Source: Myxocyprinus asiaticus
Lineage: Eukaryota; Chordata; Actinopteri; Cypriniformes; Catostomidae
Reading direction: 5' to 3'
Length of the DNA stretch: 64,000 nucleotides
NCBI RefSeq assembly: GCF_019703515.2
Contig: NC_059382.1
Coordinates: forward strand, 18,281,001-18,345,000
A model generated the notes under the pieces. It was given only the letters and a program-made list of their open reading frames with translations. It had not been told where the DNA came from and searched no databases. Below are positions 36,101 through 50,400 of this stretch, piece by piece. Made by a program: the position numbers and the translations under genes. How positions within the stretch are numbered: position 1 is the first letter of the stretch; every line of letters begins with the position of its first letter.

Positions 36101-39100
36101 ACCATCATGCCAAATGGAATCAAATGCTTTTTTTAAATCAATAAAACATGCATAAATTTTACCTTTGCTTTTTTGATGAACGTACTGGTTGACTATCGTG
36201 TGAATGTGGTCGGTGGTGCGGTGGTTTGGCAGGAATCCAATCTGACTCTTTCTCAAGACATAAGGGTAAGGTAGGCCTGTATCAGGGCATTCAGGATTCA
36301 ACAGAAAGTCTTCCCCAGATTACTGTTCACACAAATACCTCGGTAGTTATTGGGGTCAAATTTGTCTCCACTCTTATATAATGGGTGTATGGAGCCCATA
36401 CTCCAGGTATCATGAAAGTAGCCAGTTTGCAGAACCAGACTGAACAGTTTTAACAAGGCCTCCTGCATTACTGCAGGACTGTGCTTCAGCATTTCTGTTC
36501 TAATGTTGTCTAAACCACATGCCTTTCTGGGTTTTAGTTTCTTAAGTGCATCTGTCAATTCTTCTCTGCTAATCTGATAGTCTAAAGGGTTGTTTTTTAT
36601 TTTTTTTATTGTAGATTCCAATTGACTTATTTTGCATGTTTTTCTGGTCAGGTGTGAGATTTTCTGGAGAAATTTCTCTGAATACGTTTTAAAATAGCTT
36701 TTCAATAATTCTCCGTTTTGTATGGCTGTGTCCTGGCTGTGTTGTTTATTTAGACTGTTCCATTTTCCCCAGAACTGATTATCATTCATTGACTCTTCAA
36801 TTTCATTAAGAGTGTGGTTTAGATGTTGTTGCTTTTTGTGGCATATTATATTTTTATAATCCCTGAGTGCTTCACAATAATTTTGTCTGGTTTCAGCTTT
36901 GTGTGGCTGAATCTAAAACTGAATCTCTCTCTCTCTCTCTCTCTGAGGCCTTGTTATAATCCCGTAAATTAGTTTTATGCAACTCGGAGTGTTAATCCGA
37001 GCCCTACAGTGAGCCTCCCTTCACCCCTCCCCTTGGCTAAATCTGCCCTCTGCTGCATGAGCTGCTGGCCGATCATTTAGAGTGGACTTTCACACATTCC
37101 CAGCACTGTGACAGGCACAGCCTCCCGGTCTCCGCCTGTTTACTCAAGGGTCTAGAGAGGCTTAGCTGCTGCACCTTCATGCATTAACCACCACCAGTCC
37201 TTTGCTCACAGCCCGTCCCTCTGAGAAATGATAATCACAGTCACACAGATTCATTTTGAGCTATCTCTTCCCTGGCAGAGGAGAAGGTTGTTAGTTCTAG
37301 GATTTGTTGGTACTGGTTTAACTTTGAGATATTCCCATTGAAGTTGGCACAGTCAGGATACTGATTACTAAGGCACCCTAACAAGACGTGAACAACATTC
37401 CTCACTGAAAATGAAAACGCTGTGAAGAGTCAATATTACAGCCAATCAGAACATATATGAGCTTTAACGTACAGTTATGAAGTGCAGGATTTTGGACAAA
37501 GAAGATTTTAAATTGTGGGCGGGGCTTTCCAGTGTGGGGTAACAAAAGCAGAAGCCAAACAATTGAGAAAATGCTTAGTGAGAGTTGCAGCTGGTTAGTT
37601 GAAAAATAGTTTCGTGTCTCAAGAGCCCTGAGTTCTGTTCAATTCCTTTACCCTCCATCTAGCCATTTTTGAACATAACATGAGCTGTGTGAACGCCCCC
37701 TTACATGTGTGTCTGAAGCTTTTCATCTACAAATACTCACTGTTGTTTGCGTGCAAAATAAATATGTGTTTTGAATTTTACTCATTGAGACCTTACAAAT
37801 GAGATATGACACATAACCAGTGTCAGAAATCAACTTTTGCATTACGGTGATAGTTCAACCAAAAATGAAAATTCTCTTTCTTTCATCTGCTGAACACAAA
37901 TGAAGATTTTAGGAAGAATATTTCAGCTATAGGTCCATAAAACGATTCTCACCCAACCTATCATATCGCTTCAGAATACATGGACACTGTCATCTGGATT
38001 ACTTTTAGAAGAAGAAGAAGAAAGCCTTTATTATTGTCACACATTATACATTTTTCATATATACAGTGAAATTTCTTTGTTTTCACATATCCCAGCTAAG
38101 CTGGGGTCAGAGTGCAGGGTCAGCCATGATACGGCGCCCCTGTAGCAGATAGGGTCAAGGGCCTTGCTCAAGGGCCCAACAGTGACATCTTGGCAGTGTT
38201 GGGGCTTGAACCCCCAACCATCTAGTCAGTAACCCAGAGCCTTAACCGCCAAGCCACCACTGCCCATTTTTATGCTGCTTTTATATGTTTTTTGGACCTT
38301 CAAAGATCTGGCCACCATTCACTTGCATTGAATGGTCCAACAGAGCTGAGATATTCTTCTAAAAATCTTTGTTTGTGTTCAGCAAAAGAAAGAAAGTCAC
38401 ACACACCTGGGATGGCATGAGGGTAAGTACTGTAAATGATGAGAGAAATGTTGGGTGAACTACCCCTTTAAGTGGCAATATTTTCCCTCTAAATTTTTAG
38501 GGGCATTTTTTACCTTTTATTCTAACCTTTTAAAACAAACTGTGTCTCATCCGTTTATGTCAAATACGTCAATTTAATTAATTAAAACAAATGTTCAAGA
38601 TCGAGAGTAGAATTACATCAACATCAGCTCATATTTTGTGCTATAATATGTATAACTAGGACTATAGTAGAATATTAAGAAGAACAGATAAAAAAAAAAA
38701 ATAATAATTTAAATTATTACGAGGAATAAAGAAATAAAAACACCAATTTCATGTCAAGCAAATAATTAGAAAAAAAGGATCTAATTGGCAAGCCACTTCA
38801 GCTAAAAAGGTTAGAACACAAAAAGTAAAAGTATTGGTTAGTGTTACCACAAAGCGCTGCTGATTATCGGTTAGCATTATCAGGCCAGAAATTCCATATT
38901 AGTGCATGTCTAATAAAATTTTCTCTCCCTTCATTTCCTGGACAACTCACTTGCGTTGCTTCTTCTCCAGGTCGTGGTTACGGCTCTGCTGACCCTCTAG
39001 GTGCAGTTTAGTGTCCTGCAGCTCTGCTGTCAGTCTCTGGCATTTCTTTTTCAGCTGCTGCGCCACACGCTGCACCTCCTCATTGTCTGCCTGCAGGTCT

Positions 39101-41334
39101 GTCAGCTACGCACACACACATACACAGATTCTCAGTGAGTCTGTACAGGTGGATCTGTCCATCTAGATGAGATCCACACCAATGTGTCTTGTCCTGTCTA
39201 AATGTGTGAGTTTCAGTCAGTACGTACATATTTGAGACATTACATGCTGTTGTGTTGGTACACATTGACAGTTTGAGTGAAGAGAAAGTGATGTCTTTAT
39301 GATAAATTTTACAGAACACTGAGTGGATAAGGCATTGGGTTATGTAAGAGTGATGTAAGAAGAGATTGTTATCATAGACTCTGGTCATCATTTCAGTCCA
39401 GCTGCTGGAGATTGACCAAGGGATTTGCAAAACTATATTTTTCAGAATCGACTAGTTGATGGGCTGACAAAAAAAACAGAATGATAGATGACTAGTTGAT
39501 TAGCCGACCATTCTTACCCAAGCATACCACAGTTCCAGGCCTTCTTTATGACACATTTGCCAGTAATTTTCATATAAATCTCAAGACAATGATGAGCTGG
39601 TTCAGGTGTATTTGATAAAAGCTGAATCTAAACTAGCAGGAAGGTAGATCTCCATGAGCAGGACTAACTATTCCTATTTACAGGGTTTGAAAAACATAAA
39701 GGTGGTGGAATTGTGTGTGAACAAAATATGGAATTTGGCTTAGTTTGATGGGATAAAGAAAAAAGGCTTGCAAAGGTGCCAGGTGGTGGAAAAGCAGCCA
39801 GAGCTATTAGTGTCAAAGTGTGAAACAGTGATGTTACATCGAGTGTGTGTGTGTGTGAGTATTACTTTTCTCTCCAGCTGCCTCTTGTTTTGCTGCTCCA
39901 CCTCTAATTTGTCATCAAACTCTTGTTTGAGTCTCTTCTTAGTGAACTCGATCTCTCTGATGGCTCTCTCATACTTGAGTCTCCATTCTCCACCTACACA
40001 AACACAGTCAGTTATCATCACACCTTAAATCTCTACCCTCTAACCCCTCAGGTGAGAGAACCTGGGCCAGATTGTGTGTGGTCATTCCCTGAAGAGATAT
40101 GATGTTTAAACCCTGGACCTTTGCCTTTGAAATTTCTCTGCAATCTTGTTGTGCTGTGGCCAACACAAAACCCCTGCTATTAAAGGAATATTCCGGGTTC
40201 AGTACAAGTTAAGCTCAATCTAAAGGAAAACTACTTGTGGCATAATGTTGATTACCACAAAAAAAATGTTAGACTTGTGCTTCCTTTTTTTAAAAATAGA
40301 AGAAGCAAAAATTTAGGTTACAGTGAGGCACTTACAATGAAAGTGAATGGGGGCCAATTTTCTGAGGGATTAAAGGCATAAATGTGATGCTTATAATTTT
40401 ATAAAAGCACTTACATTAATTCTTCTGTAAAAACTTGTGTATTATTTGAGCTGTAAAGTTGTTTAAATCATCAATTTTCCAACATTGCATTTTTTTTTAA
40501 ATAAAAAGTGGGAGGAGTCAAAATACTTGTTTGTGCATATCAACGTATTGACGTATTGATTCTGGAATATTCTTTAAATTTGCCAGATGTCTGCTCCACT
40601 GCTCACAGAATGTGTGGTGACTGAACTGGAAATTTTGTTTTCGATGCAATGAAATTCATACGTTTATTAAGTGTGCTTTAGGGCCCAAATAATTTTTTGT
40701 GCCACCATGTTTCCGGATTAAATGGTACTTGATTTTATCTATCAAGATTTGATTGGATCAGAAAGGGGTGCAACATATTAGGCAATGATTTTATTGATTA
40801 ATATCATTTTTCCTTGTTTCTATGATATAATTTTCCTCAACTGGCCAACATCAGAAAATAAAAAAATTTCTTAAGAGGTGGGGAGATTTCATTTTGATGA
40901 AAGTTTATGAAAACCAGGGATAATAATAAATAAAGATCAATGAAATGCTGAAATACATATATATGAGAGGTTTAATGATTGCAAAATATGTGAAGCCAGT
41001 TCACACCACGTCATTGTTGGTGGGGGGGGGTAAATCTGAAATAAATCTAATGTTCATGGCTTAGCATTAAGCCTCTGAGATCAACTGAATGGCATTGAGG
41101 TGAGAGATGAGAACAAGCCGCCAACCGACTGGCATATGCATTACATTGTGCCCTATTCATGAAAGTTCTGACAGTACTGATTCTGCTGAGTATGATCACA
41201 GTAAGACTTCTACAGAGAACATGTTGGGCATGAACAGGATGAGAAATTGGAGGGACAGAGGAAGAGTGGCAGAGCTATAGCGGAAGGAAGAACTTGAGAA
41301 AAGTGGAAAACTGAAAAAGAAGAAGTATTAAACA

Positions 41335-41407
<73 letters not shown>

Positions 41408-44400
41408 AAAGAATGTTGGGACTTCTCAGAGCCCCCCAGCATTTCCATATAAACAGCTTAATGAGGAGCAGCAGCTCTTGATGCTACAGGTTATTTTCTC
41501 ATCTGTCTGGAGAAGCCACACTGAGGATGTTCAGCACCCCTGAAGCTCTTACCACCCTACAGCTGATAGCCATGAAAATCTTCTGGCTAAACATTCAATT
41601 CCACAAATTGTTTTGAGTCTTTGCTCAAAGCTCAGTCATCATGAGTACATCCCTTCACTGAGACCCCATTATATATTTGATCATTTAAACTCTACGGCTG
41701 AGGGCCAGCAGCACTGATGGAAAGGTGGCTACATACGAATTCCCATACTTTCATTGCATGTACTGAATTTGAGGAAGAACCTATTTCTCGACCGTTGTTT
41801 AAACACTGTTGGTTTTGAGAGGTTTGAGTGTTCTGACCAGGAAGTGATGTCACCAACTCACCTGTGTCATCGTCATCCATTTCCCCGTTGAGCTCTGATG
41901 CGCGTATAAGTCGTGCCTCCATTACTTCCATTTCCATAGACTCCATCTGCTTCTTCATAGCATCAAACTTTGCCTGAAACACACACACACACACACACAC
42001 ACACATCACATCAGCTCTCAGTTCTACAGGGAAATACCAAGGCCATCTGCTCAGATGGGCAACCCTGAGTTTAAAGAGACACATTTGAACACACAACTCA
42101 TACACACACTAGGCAGAGACAAATACTTGCACGCACACACACTCACACACTCACACACTCACACACTCACACACTCACACACTCACACACTCTGTGTTCA
42201 CCCATACACTGCATCTGTCAGGCTAACACAAATATTTAATATGAGACAACATGATTTTTTTTTTTCACGCTCTACTGCATGGACAATCGCACTGTCTGTG
42301 CATTTACGGAAAACAAAACAAATTTTAGGCATGAGGAGTTTCCTTAGAGTAAACCATCAAGTGAATACTCTGTTTCTGTTCGGAAATGTGTGTGTGGTAC
42401 CTGCAGATCCTTCATTTCTTTCTCTAGTCTTAGTCTCTCCGATGTCTCAGACTCTAGCAGCTGGGAGGCAGACTCGCCTGTGTTTCTCTCATCGGCGAGC
42501 TCGGACGACAGTTCTGTGATCTGAAACATGCATACAAACATGCAGACGTGAAACGTGTGTCCACTAGGTGTGGCAAATGTGCTCTCTCCAAACTCCACAG
42601 AGGAGTATGATTCATCTCAAATACACACATAACACTTCACATCTGTACCAAAACTAAACAACAAATCTAAAAACACAATAGCAAATCCAAAGACAAAATA
42701 ACAATTCAGAGACACAACAACAAATCATAAACCACAACGGCAAATCCGAAAACAAAAAAGCAAATCATAAAACACAACACAAAACCCAGAAACAAAAAGA
42801 TGTTAGAAAACACAACAGCAATTCAGTCGAAACAGAAAGGTGAAACGTGTACACTGCCGGCGTGATGCCTCACTTTCTACATTTGAAGACAGAATGTCCA
42901 ATTATGAGTAGTGTTCAATTATTGTAGAAAAAAAAATTGCTGACCTTTTACCAAGATTTTATTTTCATATTGTAAAGGTTGTAGAAGGCCACTATTAGAT
43001 ATGCTGACTTACTCTAGGTGAGATTTTCCCAAGATGTGGAATTATACATATACAGTATACAATTATAAAAAAAAAAAAAAAAAAAAACAAACAATGTAAG
43101 TTAGTCATTCACACCATAGGCAGCCTGCTAAAACCTTTGTAATGTAAAAATTACATCTTGATGAATTTTAGTGGTGTTTTTTCTAAAATAATTGAATACT
43201 GTGTCCATATAATTAGATATACTTGGAAAATCTATCCATTGGCAGCAACCGGAACCTTCATAATTTTTATTAAAAAATCTTTTTTAAACAACAGTGTTTT
43301 TTAAGTTAGAACATGCAAGATGAATGAACGTTTTAGCACAGTTTGTGGACTTTAAGATGGTCCCTTACACACTAGATGAACCATGACACCATAGATGAAC
43401 ACTGTACCTAAAACTAACCTTTCCCGCTCGCTGTTTGTACTCTCTGTTATAAAGTTTCCTGTTACTGTTTTCCCGAGAGAGAAAACACTCCAAATGATTT
43501 AGCTTTTCAGTCAGTGACATTTTGGCATGGATTTTGATATAATCAGTGAACCAATCCTGAAGAAAGGACTAGGTCTCATTCACACAGCCAATCAGGTGAG
43601 AAGCTATGGTACCTACCCTTTCCATTTCGACTGAATTGCTGTTGTGTTTTCTTTCTTGCAAATGTGTTTTCTGAATTGCCGTTTTGTTTTCTGAATTGCC
43701 ATTGTGTTTTCTGAATTGCTGTTGTGTTTTTAGATTTGTTGTTTTGTTTTGCACTTCACGGCCATCGTAGTATCATCACTCACATATTTCACAAAAGGAT
43801 GATGGCTTTTTGGTAATGTGGTGAGATGGTGACAGTGTGTGTGTGTGTATGTGTGTGTGTGTGTGTGTGAAGTATCTGTGATTGTGCACTATAGTTAGCT
43901 TAAGTTCATAAATATGTTCCAAGTAGATACATTTGACAAAACCTCCCTTTGGGGACAATTGGGAATGCTCATGTTAGGAAAAACGTCTTCATAAAAAAAT
44001 TAATAAAATTAATGTTTCTACAACTTCTAAAATGATAAAAGTTTTCTATTAGGGTTTGGGTTAGTCTGCAGTCTTTATAATTAGCTTAACAGAAGTGTAT
44101 ACTGCCTTTTGAAGGTAAAGGGAAGTCACTACACATTTTGTCAAAACTGAGTTATGACTGAAGGTGGATCTCTAAGACTGAAGTTTGGCTCAGCTATGCT
44201 CAGATTAATACAAAGCGTGTAAAAACTGCAGTAACTATAAAATCCACACTAAATGCAAGTGACTTTAAGCTGTTTTAGTTTTGAGGTAGTTGGTAGTTAC
44301 TGTGCTTTGCCTTTGTAGGACAGTATGGTATGACCTCGTTTACTAGGCAGGGAATGTATATTTACTCTGAGGTAAATGTATGTGCGTGTAGGTATGAAGG

Positions 44401-47400
44401 GAGAGAGAGTGCGATGCATAGTAATAACTATGGAATAAAATGTTTTTATCGACGCCTTACTGTATATTGAGCATTTTTGTATCAACTATGTGATACTTTC
44501 AAAGGTTTTTGCGATGATAAACTTTAGTTTATCACACCAATAAACTTTCTTTGAATTGAATTTGAAGTGGATCTGAAGCGAATTTGCATTGAACTGAACT
44601 TTTAAAATGAATTTATAAACTGATTACACTGAACTGAATTCGAACACGAACCTTGCTTTCCAGTCGGTCGCTATTAAGTCTTAACTCGTTCCTCTCCTTC
44701 TCCACTTTCTCCAGCCTCAACTTGAGTTGCTGAATTTCCTCCTAAAAATAAACAGTGACACAGAGATATTAAATAAATGAAATACAGACCAAAAGAGAGA
44801 GATCATCTCAGGGTGACAAGTAATGAAGCCAATATTTAGAGGAATGACCACAGACAGTTGGACATTTGTGACACAATAACAAATAACTATACATTGTGAA
44901 CAACAGAGGCAGACAGGTAAGCTAAATTAAAAACATTAACAGAATGACAGACAGATAGAAAACCAACAACTCTAATATCGCTAACCTCCTTGCACTTTCC
45001 TTAACTTTCCTTTTGCTAACTTGAGAGAGCTGCAGGCTACAGCCAGTAGGTTTCAGCTCAGCAGGCTGTTTGTGCAGAGGAGATAGTGACTTAGTGTTTG
45101 TTTTTTTTAAAGCAGGCTGTTTGGAGGCAGTGTCAGCACCCGTCTGTCTCTCTCCGGAGCACGCCTGACTGCATGGCTACTTAGCACTCAGCGGGGATGT
45201 GGCCCAGCGGACGAAACATACGGTATGCACGTGTATGCGTACACATACACACACTCTGTGACATGCTAATGTACTCCCCTCAAGGAGCAGAGTTGCTTTT
45301 GAACCAAACAGCTACATAAGTCATATATGCATACACACAGCCCTGCCACTCTCTGCACACACAAATACACACAAACACAACTCTCTACAAACACTCAGAT
45401 TGAGTCAAAGCCGCAGAGACAGTAATCAAAGAGACGGGCACTGAGTGCTTTGGGTGTCACTGAGAGCTGCAGCTGAGCAAAGACCAAGAGAGGGCATTAA
45501 AAGCCACACACATGGGCTTTAAATTCAGCTATACTACTGTAAAAAGGCAAAACCTGTACATGACATGCCAACTGAAAGCATTTGAAGTGGTTAGTGAGGA
45601 CGGGCAATGTCAGAGAGGGAGAGAGAGAAAGAGAGAGAGATGGATTAAGGTATGGATTAAGAGAGATGATGTGTGCTTCTGTCTAGCGATAGACTTATAT
45701 ATCGGCCAGACAGATCAATCTGCCAATATTTGGCATTTTGAGATTCTAGGCATCAGCTATTACCCGATGTTTACAGGGCTAGTAAATAGAGGTTCATGCC
45801 AATAAAGTGTATAAATAGACTGATATCTTGGCCAAACCAATTAATCAGATGATATTTGACCATTGAGATTATCAGCATTGGCTGTTATAGAATTACCATG
45901 CTCACTGGGCTGATAAACAAGTTCATGCCAATAAAGTTTAGAAATAGGCCGATATACCGACCAAACCGGTTAGTCGGCCGATATTTGGCCATTTTGAGAT
46001 TATCAGCAATCAGCAGCTGATATGATAATCATGTCTACTGGGGCTATTAACAGAAGTGCTAGTTGCCCCAATTAGGTGCCCCTACTGTACTTGTCAATAT
46101 TTCATAATTTAATTTTTTTGTGAATTTTGAGTATATATTGTATAAGTCAATTGCATTAAAAATACAAGCATTATAATGCTTGGCCATCCTGGTCTCTAGA
46201 TATTGTTTTCCGTATATGGCATTGAAAAACCATATTGGCAGACCATTACTTACGTCTTTTCCTCGGATCTGCTCCTCCGTTAGCTGCACCTCGATGAGAG
46301 GTCGTACGGTGGTAAAGAGCTTCCACCACGGCCAGCCCTTCACACCGCGGTTTTTCTTGATGTTCTTCTGAATACAGCGAATGGCCAGGTCCTGGATCTA
46401 AAAGGCAAGAGACATACAGTATATGATGCAGGGTCTGCAAATGTATAACATTCTAGAAGAATGTGTGTTTCTGTTTCAGACCTTGCATACTTCCTATCTC
46501 TGTGCAAGTGTGGAAAAGCTTAAATGGCAGTGGGCTGTTGAGACAATCTGTAATGCCTGTAAGTTTAGCAGCAGTGGAGTACAGTAGCTCAACCCAGGCA
46601 GAGCATGTATGGACAATAACAGGCCTGTTTGGAGGCCATGGGCCCCCTCGGTCAAAGAGCTTCCTGTGGGGTAACTAGCTCTGAATGGGTCCTTTTCAGC
46701 TCCAATGGAAGATCTACAGTGCCTTCCACTATAAGCCCAAGAGCGGGAGCCTCTACCCCATCATCAAACGAAAGTTAACATTGCTAACATATTCACCCAT
46801 AGATATACTGCCCTACACAGACAAAACTAGTAACACTAAAACTGAGCAAAACAGCTTCAAAGTTTCTGATTGTCCAGCCAAATGTGTTGTGTTTTTTTGG
46901 GGGGGTTTTTTTTGTGCCAAAAAGCTCAACCAATAATTTTGATGCATGACCCCCCAAAAAAAACAGATGAAACAAGACAACCGTAAAAACCACAGTTGTT
47001 ACATTTGATTTAGTGTAGATTTTGTAGCTACTGCAATTTTTCAAAAGAGGAGAGCTCCTGGAGTTGTACCAACAGTCTAGAAAATGCAGCTAGAAGTAAA
47101 AGCCCCAAGCCCCATGTGAGTAATTCAATTAAACTTCAATGCTACTTGGCAGCTGATTTAAAGCCTGCATAAAGATTTACATGCTGCAGGAACAGGGACA
47201 TTTCAAATAATAGAGGATTATCTGGAAATCCAATTAGACAGGCCCAATTCAGCACATTAACGGGGCAGAGTCTGTATGTTTTGGGTTAGGGTGATGTCAC
47301 ATTTGTCACACCGAAAGAGCTTTAACGCTACACAGAACAGAGGCCTGACACATGCACTGCCGCTCATTTGCCACGATTTGACCAAAACAAATGCCAAACA

Positions 47401-50400
47401 GCCATCTAAACAGCTTGTAAAGGAGGACAAAATAAGGAAGAGCTTCCTAATTAAAACTGCCGTCTGGAGGAAATGGGGCCTGTAAGCCCTGGAGCCTGGC
47501 AGGAGGATCTAAGTGTTACGATGAATGGATGCGACTCCAAGGTGCTGCTAAACAAGGTCAGCCACAACCTCTACAACAGGTGTCTCATATCCACTGAAGT
47601 ATGTAGCAAAAATTTGAATACGGATCAGCTGCAAGTAACACAATTATTACACGGCTTACAGACAAGGACAATGGAGCACATACAAACACACACGTTTGTG
47701 GGGCACCTGCTCAGACTTGGCGCAAAAGATTGTGTCTTTAGGAAATGAGTTAATTAGACACGCGATTGGCATTCAGCGAAATTCCCAGCTCCCTCTAGTG
47801 CCGTTTCCGTTGAATGTCAAAGAAACTTGGGGAGGAGCATGCCGCTAGGCTTCAAAAGACCAAACATGGTTGTTCTCTGTTCAGCTGCTCCCCACAGAGA
47901 GAAAGAAAAAAAAAAAAAAAAAAAAAAAGAGAGCTCTAGGGGGACTAAGAGCTTTGAAAATACTCTTCTTAGATAGTCCAAAACAGGAACAGATTTCAAG
48001 GTGTTGCAATCCCCCCAGTTATCGATCTGAGAGAGAAACAAGCAAATTTATTTTGCATTGTAGCAACTGTGGTTTGAGAGAGGAAGCCAAGTCCCATATG
48101 TCTCTCTCTCCTGGAGCTACCATAATGACTCAACTTGTCTCGACATTGGTAAATATGTCCTAATTATATCTTACATCTTCACTAATTAAGAAATAATGGC
48201 AAAGGACACTAACATCTTTCAACGTCCCCTACACTCATTTTTAGAACTGGAGGAGGATATGAGACTCTGAGATTCTGTCCAAGACTGTTGTCGTCACTCG
48301 TTCCAGGGGTTCATGTAGTCTTGCGTAGCTAGACTTTTAATTATTAGCATAACGTTTGGTCTACTTTGCAGCTTATTCAGGCCATGAACCACCCACTAAG
48401 GCTGGGTTCTCACTGTACAATACTGGCCATGATTTTGATATCTAAGAAAAATGTTGGGGATTGAAAATTATCTGAGCTTTCCAGATAGAGAAAGAGCATG
48501 GCATTTTTGCATGCGATATGCATTAGAAGCTCAGTGAATGGACTGTGAGAGGTATGTGCCATCTGAGTAGATATTTTACAGCAAAGACATTACAAATCAC
48601 TAATCTGATCTTTCAATCTAGTAAGGAGTACAGGTTTCTGACATGTGCTTGACAAAAGATTCAGCCTTTCTACTGAACTGAATTCCTTTGGGGACAGGTC
48701 GCTTTGATTTAAAGGCATCCAGACAAGGCCCTTTGGGGGGACAATAATTGTAGAGAAAGCGAAAAATACCAGTGGACCCTTCAGTAAATACCAAGATGCA
48801 GTCCCAATGATTACTCAGAAAAGTCAAACAAATCTGTAAGTAAACAAAACATTCTGAGAAACATTTACAGCGATCTACAAATTGGTGTAACAAAAGACCC
48901 CAGCCTTACAAGGATCCAAATAAACAAAAGAGGAAAAAGAATAAAACACTACTAATGTCTAAATTATACAAACAACAGATTAGAAGAGCAAAAAGCTCAG
49001 TTAAACAGCTACAACCTCTCCTACTTACATCAAAACATCCAGTAAACAGTCTTGACTAATGTCAGGAGCTCTGTGGTAAACGGTAAACAAAGTCTCACCA
49101 ATGAAAGCTCTCTCGGTTTGTGTGCTACTCTGAAAGAAGTGGATGTTGATGAAGCTGTAATGCCAAGGCAGCTGACCACCAAGGGCCAACTGCAGCGCAA
49201 GGAGCTCAGTCTGCAGTCAGAGCCACCTCCTCCTCCTCTCTCCCTTGACAAACTATAGTGAGACAGGGGCCCACTCTTTTCAGGAGAGAGTCGTAGGAAA
49301 CAGTGGAATCAACCCTCACATCTTGAGCCAATGCCATTCAGGACAGCATGAGTTTAGAGGAGTGACAAAGTGTCAACAAAAAGGAAGGAAAGAGAGAGGG
49401 AGAAATGAAAGTGAGGGAGAGAGAGGTGCAAAAAGAATCAGATATTGAGCACAACAGTTGAGTTCCGGAAGTAAAAATCCCATTCATTCAAATAAAACTT
49501 TACAGATTTTTTCTTTGTTTTTCTTTTTTTTAAAATCGTGTTTAATAGCAGAATTCCTGGTGAAGAACTACTCTACACATAATCCAGAAGAGGGATCCGC
49601 CAATCAGAAGTTGATGTTACCATGGAAATGTAAATCGCTGCAAAACAGCTCAGCAGCGATCACCCAATCTCAGTCCCATAAATCATTGAGACTGACGTAA
49701 TCTAATTGCTCTGCACTCTGAAAATCTGAATTTATGTATTTGAAACTGGATTATTTTCAATATATTTAAAATATATTGTTTTTATACCAATAATCAATTA
49801 TTATAAGTCAATAGTTTTGATACTTTCTGATTCGATTTCGTCATCCGATTTCGTTAATTCGCTCAAAAAAGAAATGTAAGGAGGTAGTCTTGTTCCTTTG
49901 TCCACCCCTCCCCCCAAACTTCAAATCTAAATTTGTTGGGAATCCTCTTGAGGCTGGTTGGTTTGGTTCATGGTTTAAAACTCTTTATTGAAGATTTAAT
50001 TTGTTAGTCAGGGAAAAGAAAAAGTGGGCTCTGTTGAAAGGAGTAAGAACGACATACAGAACAGAATAAAAAAGAACAAAACAGACAGAGGTGCAGAACA
50101 ATGAGCCATAAAAAATAGAAGGGCTTAAATCCAGAGGAGAGACAGTGAATGGCAAAACATAAATTAATGGACAGAGAGTGGGGGCAGGCGAGAGAGCAGG
50201 GCACGCAGTGGCGGGAGAATCGATAGGCATGTGATGGAGGGCAGTAGGGTAGGCGACTTTTCCCCAAGAGATGCGCTGACTGAAGGCCAAAGCCAGGGGG
50301 ATTTACTCATGACACCAATGAAAGTCTGATGGACTCTGAGACAAACTTCACGACAAATGGACATGCACTCAGTGTGGAGAGATCTCACTCTTGAGAAAAG

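Noticed and set aside
42655..43755. CRISPR-like array because of regular 20-bp spacing
   Set aside because: The units are directly adjacent without unique spacers, and the context is an animal intron.
46059..46343. 94-codon minus-strand open frame as a separate gene
   Set aside because: Its first part is exon 8 of myo18a; the remainder simply reads through the donor into the intron.
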